Positions 13,685-16,755 of a stretch of 16,755 bases of DNA are shown here, piece by piece. A program made the position numbers and the translations under genes. The notes below the pieces were generated by a model that worked only from the letters and a program-made list of their open reading frames with translations, had not been told where the DNA came from and searched no databases. Position 1 is the first letter of the stretch, and every line of letters begins with the position of its first letter. Source of the DNA: Planctomycetaceae bacterium (GTDB lineage: Bacteria > Planctomycetota > Planctomycetia > Pirellulales > Pirellulaceae); contig DTSG01000073.1 of assembly GCA_012965455.1 (NCBI GenBank), positions 1 through 16,755 of the forward strand. Reading direction: 5' to 3'.

Positions 13685-15124
13685 TCAACTCACTAATTCA
13701 CGAATCACCCGCGCGTCATAAACATCGGTCAATTTTTCATCGCGACCGTTTTTCTCGTGCACTAGTTCTTCATGATTGAGTCCCATCAAGTGCAAGATGG
13801 TTGCGTGATAGTCAGACATCTTGGTGCGATTGACGACCGACCGATACCCAAAGTCATCGGTTTCTCCATAGGTTTGACCACCTTGAACCCCACCGCCGGC
13901 CAGCCACACACTAAATCCATAAGGATGATGGTCACGTCCTTCGGACCCCATCGCTACTTTACCACCTCGCAGCTCTGCGCCTGGAGTGCGTCCAAATTCA
14001 CCGCCCCACAGCACCAAGGTTGAATCTAGCAACCCGCGTTGCTCCAAGTCTTGTAACAACGCGGCAATCGGTCCGTCGGTGCGCTGGCAACAGGAACTCG
14101 TGTTCTTCACATTGTCAGAGTGTGTATCCCACGGTTGGCCACTCATCAGGATTTGCACAAACCGCACGCCGCGTTCCACCAAACGCCGTGCCATCAAACA
14201 GCGTTTTCCGTAAGACAAAGTTACCTTGTCCTCCAGCCCATACGCCTTTTGAGTAACTGCTGTTTCCTGCGAGATATCCATCGCATCGGTGGCGGCTAAT
14301 TGCATACGAGCGGCCAATTCCAGGTTAGAAATGCGCGCATCCAATTCCAGCTCGTGCGGATGATTTGCCTTGTGACGTGCATTAATGGATCGCAATAAAT
14401 CCATCTTAGCGTGACGCACTTCTTCGATTTGAATACGTTTTGGCTTCAAGTTTAAAACCGGCGTGCCCTCACTGCGAAATGGAGTGCCTTGATAAACCGG
14501 GGGCAACCAACCGTTGGACCAATTCCGCACCCCATCCACCGACTGTCCAGCCGGATCCGGCAATACAATATAAGCCGGCAGGTTTTGGTTAACGGTGCCC
14601 AATCCATAAGCAGACCACGCTCCAAGCGTCGGCCGCCCTGGTGTAATTAGTCCGGTTTGAGCCATCCAAATTGCCTGCTCGTGATTTCGATGCTCTGTAA
14701 ACATAGAGCGAATTACTGCGATTTTGTCGGCGTGCTTAGCAATGTTGGGCAGTTGGTCAGAAAATTCGACACCACTCTCGCCATATTTGCGAAACTCAAA
14801 CGGTGTTCCTAATAAATATTTCGTGCGATTCTCATCGTCAACCACACTGTCTGGCGGCGTTTTGCCATGGTATTGGTTCAACATTGGTTTTGGATCCAAT
14901 AAATCGACCTGGCTAGGCCCGCCATGCATAAACAACTGAATAACCGCTGTCGCGCGAGGTTTACCTCCCGGCGGACGCTGGGTTAAGTCGTGAATTCCTT
15001 TCGACGCAACGGCATCCTCCCGCAGTAGCGTAGACAAGGCTAGACCACCGAATCCGGCACCAAGTCTCTGCAAGATCTGGCGACGGGATGAGATGGTCTG
15101 ATATTGATTTGAAGTTTGATTCAT
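13685..15124 (-). CDS. DUF1501 protein, Tat-exported, canonical PSD1 partner
   Basis: A 479-residue DUF1501 protein. The Tat signal is SSRRQILQRLGAGFGGLAL (about 12-30). Canonical family motifs are intact: LFMHGGPSQVDLLDPKP, WDTHSDN at 332-338, GGEFGRTPGAE (about 374-384), GRDHHPYGFS (396-405), and YHATILHLMGL. ATG 15124 is preferred; an in-frame TTG at 15151 would add nine residues. It follows the DUF1549/DUF1553 gene by 39 bases in the same operon, the standard planctomycete pair. Such pairs are abundant in the phylum and are thought, without firm biochemical proof, to help exported polysaccharide breakdown. It is the useful reference for the divergent DUF1501 at 6303-7703. Confidence 0.92.
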   Translation of the reverse strand: MNQTSNQYQTISSRRQILQRLGAGFGGLALSTLLREDAVASKGIHDLTQRPPGGKPRATAVIQLFMHGGPSQVDLLDPKPMLNQYHGKTPPDSVVDDENRTKYLLGTPFEFRKYGESGVEFSDQLPNIAKHADKIAVIRSMFTEHRNHEQAIWMAQTGLITPGRPTLGAWSAYGLGTVNQNLPAYIVLPDPAGQSVDGVRNWSNGWLPPVYQGTPFRSEGTPVLNLKPKRIQIEEVRHAKMDLLRSINARHKANHPHELELDARISNLELAARMQLAATDAMDISQETAVTQKAYGLEDKVTLSYGKRCLMARRLVERGVRFVQILMSGQPWDTHSDNVKNTSSCCQRTDGPIAALLQDLEQRGLLDSTLVLWGGEFGRTPGAELRGGKVAMGSEGRDHHPYGFSVWLAGGGVQGGQTYGETDDFGYRSVVNRTKMSDYHATILHLMGLNHEELVHEKNGRDEKLTDVYDARVIRELVS

Positions 15125-15163
15125 TACATTCTCATATTCTTTAAGAGCCAACCCATAAATCGG

Positions 15164-16755
15164 TCAATCAATATACGCAAATTCATTGCTCGACAACAAC
15201 ACGTGGCAAAGATCCACTAGTGCCAAACGACTTGCCTGTTTCAGTTCCTGTTCAGTTGCTTTGTTCTGCTCATCCTGCTCACCCCTCAAATAGATGTCCG
15301 ACTGACGCAGGATAAATTCTGCCAATCCCTGAAGCTGTTCGGCATCCGCTCGTCGTCCCGTCACGGCCATGAAGGCATACCCAATCGGATCTTGAGGCGA
15401 TTCTAGCAGAACGCGATCCGCAAACGCCTCTGCGGCATTGACGACCAAGTCGCTATTAAGTAGTGACAGGGCTTGCAGCGGTACGGTTGATTGATTACGG
15501 CGAGTACAATTTGTTTCGATATCCGGCTGGTCAAAGAGCTGCAGGATTGAAACTGGTGCCGAGCGTTTATTGCGTAAATAGATTGACCGTTTTTGTGGTA
15601 ACTTGCCATCGTTCACCACAACCTCGCCATCAGGGCGGCGGACAATGGCCGTTGGCGGACCATACATATCACTACGCAAGGCCCCGGCAACATGCAAAAT
15701 ACAATCACGCAGTGGTTCAGCTTCCATCCGCCTTAGATTTTGACGCCACAACAACCGATTGTCGGGGTCAACCGATTTAGCCGTTTCCGCGTGGCTCGCG
15801 GTGACAGCAGAGGATTGTTGATAGGCTTGGGACGACAAAATCAAACGATGTAAATGCTTCACACTCCATTGATTCGATTCCAACTCTACCGCCAACCAAT
15901 CCAACAACTGTTGATTTTGCGGTTCTTCCCCAGCCCAGCCAAAATCCTCAACCGTGGAGACTAAGCCTTCACCAAAATGGTGCAGCCACACTCGATTTGC
16001 CATTACTCGAGAAGTTAACGGATGGCGGCTTTGAGTCAACCAATTGGCAAATGCTGTGCGTCGCAACGACGTTGGCGCTTTGCCCTCAACAGCTTCCCAT
16101 ACGAACGGTTCATCCGCTTGAATCATCTCTGGCACCCCTGGTCGTACAACAGCACCTGGAGTTTGCGCGTCACCGCGGCGGAGAAAGGGGGTATAGGGTT
16201 CACCGGCAACATCATATGCGGCATAGACATAGTCAAAATGTTGGCGCCGCTGCTCCACTACCGTTTGTTTTTTGGTATTATCACCGACCGCTTGTCTATA
16301 CACGGGATAATCCGCCAGTAACGCTGCTTCAAGTTCTTTCGCAGCGGGGCGTAACAGCTGACCAAATTTCTGAACTAAGTACTTTTGAACAACCGTTCGT
16401 TTATCCACTGCAGTTTTTACGGCCGCAGATACATCGGCATGAAGAACTTCGGGCAATGCACTCAGGCGTTTCATAAACAATTCTTCAACCTTCGTTTCAC
16501 GCAGAGTCGCTAATTCGTTTTTCAACGCGGCCAACTCTGCGTCTACCTGCTTATTATGAAGCGCCGCTGCGTCGATTTGCCTCTTGGAAGCAACAGGTCG
16601 TTTACGGTCACGAAATGGAATCCAAGCGTCCGGATTGTAGACGCTCATCAAGACCGCCTGCAGCTGATAGTAGTTCTTTTGCGTCAGCGGGTCGAATTTA
16701 TGATCGTGGCACTTGGCACACTTCACTGTAATCCCCATCAAGCCGCTGGTCAAAA
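15164..16755 (-). CDS. PSD1 / DUF1549-DUF1553 cytochrome-type protein, C-terminal part (5' end off window)
   Basis: The last 530 or so residues of a large planctomycete exported protein. The frame is open to the right edge, so the start lies outside the window. The visible part begins inside the end of DUF1549, at GITVKCAKCHDHKFDPLTQ, with a CxxCH haem-type motif. A charged helical linker (about residues 60-100 of the fragment) follows, then DUF1553: FANWLTQSRHPLTSRVMANRVWLHHFGEGLV, NQWSVKHLHRLILSS, LWRQNLRRMEAEPLRD, RSIYLRNKR and LFDQPDIETNCTRRNQSTVPLQAL, ending in a helical bundle. The apparent TTG start at 16753 is internal to the domain. The DUF1501 partner follows after 39 bases. Role: probable exported redox or polysaccharide-linked protein, unproven. 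Confidence 0.92.
   Translation of the reverse strand, partial: LTSGLMGITVKCAKCHDHKFDPLTQKNYYQLQAVLMSVYNPDAWIPFRDRKRPVASKRQIDAAALHNKQVDAELAALKNELATLRETKVEELFMKRLSALPEVLHADVSAAVKTAVDKRTVVQKYLVQKFGQLLRPAAKELEAALLADYPVYRQAVGDNTKKQTVVEQRRQHFDYVYAAYDVAGEPYTPFLRRGDAQTPGAVVRPGVPEMIQADEPFVWEAVEGKAPTSLRRTAFANWLTQSRHPLTSRVMANRVWLHHFGEGLVSTVEDFGWAGEEPQNQQLLDWLAVELESNQWSVKHLHRLILSSQAYQQSSAVTASHAETAKSVDPDNRLLWRQNLRRMEAEPLRDCILHVAGALRSDMYGPPTAIVRRPDGEVVVNDGKLPQKRSIYLRNKRSAPVSILQLFDQPDIETNCTRRNQSTVPLQALSLLNSDLVVNAAEAFADRVLLESPQDPIGYAFMAVTGRRADAEQLQGLAEFILRQSDIYLRGEQDEQNKATEQELKQASRLALVDLCHVLLSSNEFAYID

Noticed and set aside
15997..16476. 159-residue plus-strand frame opposite the DUF1553 gene
   Set aside because: It is the antisense of well-conserved DUF1553 motifs and has no domain of its own.

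Overview
The window looks like a stretch of a Planctomycetota chromosome, probably a marine or Pirellulaceae-like lineage, though Verrucomicrobiota cannot be excluded. The reasons are the gene families: Tat-exported DUF1501 proteins, a DUF1549/DUF1553 cytochrome-type protein paired with a DUF1501 gene, a family S1-type sulfatase, a Tat-tagged Gfo/Idh-like protein, moderate GC content, and mostly weak or absent Shine-Dalgarno sequences. No rRNA, tRNA, CRISPR array, transposase or phage gene was seen. No gene-free stretch exceeds about 225 bases.

Layout from left to right. (1) 1-1179: one sulfatase gene broken into two head-to-head pieces. Its middle/C-terminal part lies on + and its N-terminal half on -, and the same 33-bp sequence appears in inverted orientation at 1-33 and 510-542. 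This is either a fold-back chimera at a contig end or a real inversion. (2) 1320-3153 (+): a small exported c-type haem protein (DUF3365-like) overlapping a Tat-signal Gfo/Idh-like protein. (3) 7703-3161 (-): a divergent DUF1501 protein, a zinc-dependent phospholipase C-like hydrolase, then phnX and phnW. PhnW and PhnX form the complete 2-aminoethylphosphonate (AEP) to acetaldehyde plus phosphate route. A good sigma70-like promoter and an overlapping inverted repeat lie just upstream of phnX. (4) 7912-9216 (+): an MFS transporter of the monocarboxylate/oxalate-formate type, divergent from the DUF1501 gene. (5) 12920-9246 (-): a probable four-gene operon with a DUF4212 small symporter subunit, a VC_2705-type sodium:solute symporter, a class C beta-lactamase-fold serine hydrolase, and a small zinc-ribbon membrane protein. 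(6) 13145-13627 (+): a zinc-ribbon/TM2 membrane protein with four PVYQQQ repeats. (7) 16755-13685 (-): a PSD1-type DUF1549/DUF1553 protein, cut by the right edge, followed by its usual DUF1501 partner.

How the genes may work together. The most interesting part is region 3. Two predicted hydrolases (an alkaline-phosphatase-clan-like DUF1501 protein and a zinc PLC-like protein, translationally linked) sit directly upstream of the two enzymes that consume AEP. AEP is the headgroup of phosphonolipids and a decoration on phosphonoglycans, so the cluster could release AEP from a polymer or lipid and then mineralise it. That link is inference from gene order. The PhnW and PhnX assignments themselves are strong. 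The rest reads as ordinary planctomycete catabolic and accessory content.
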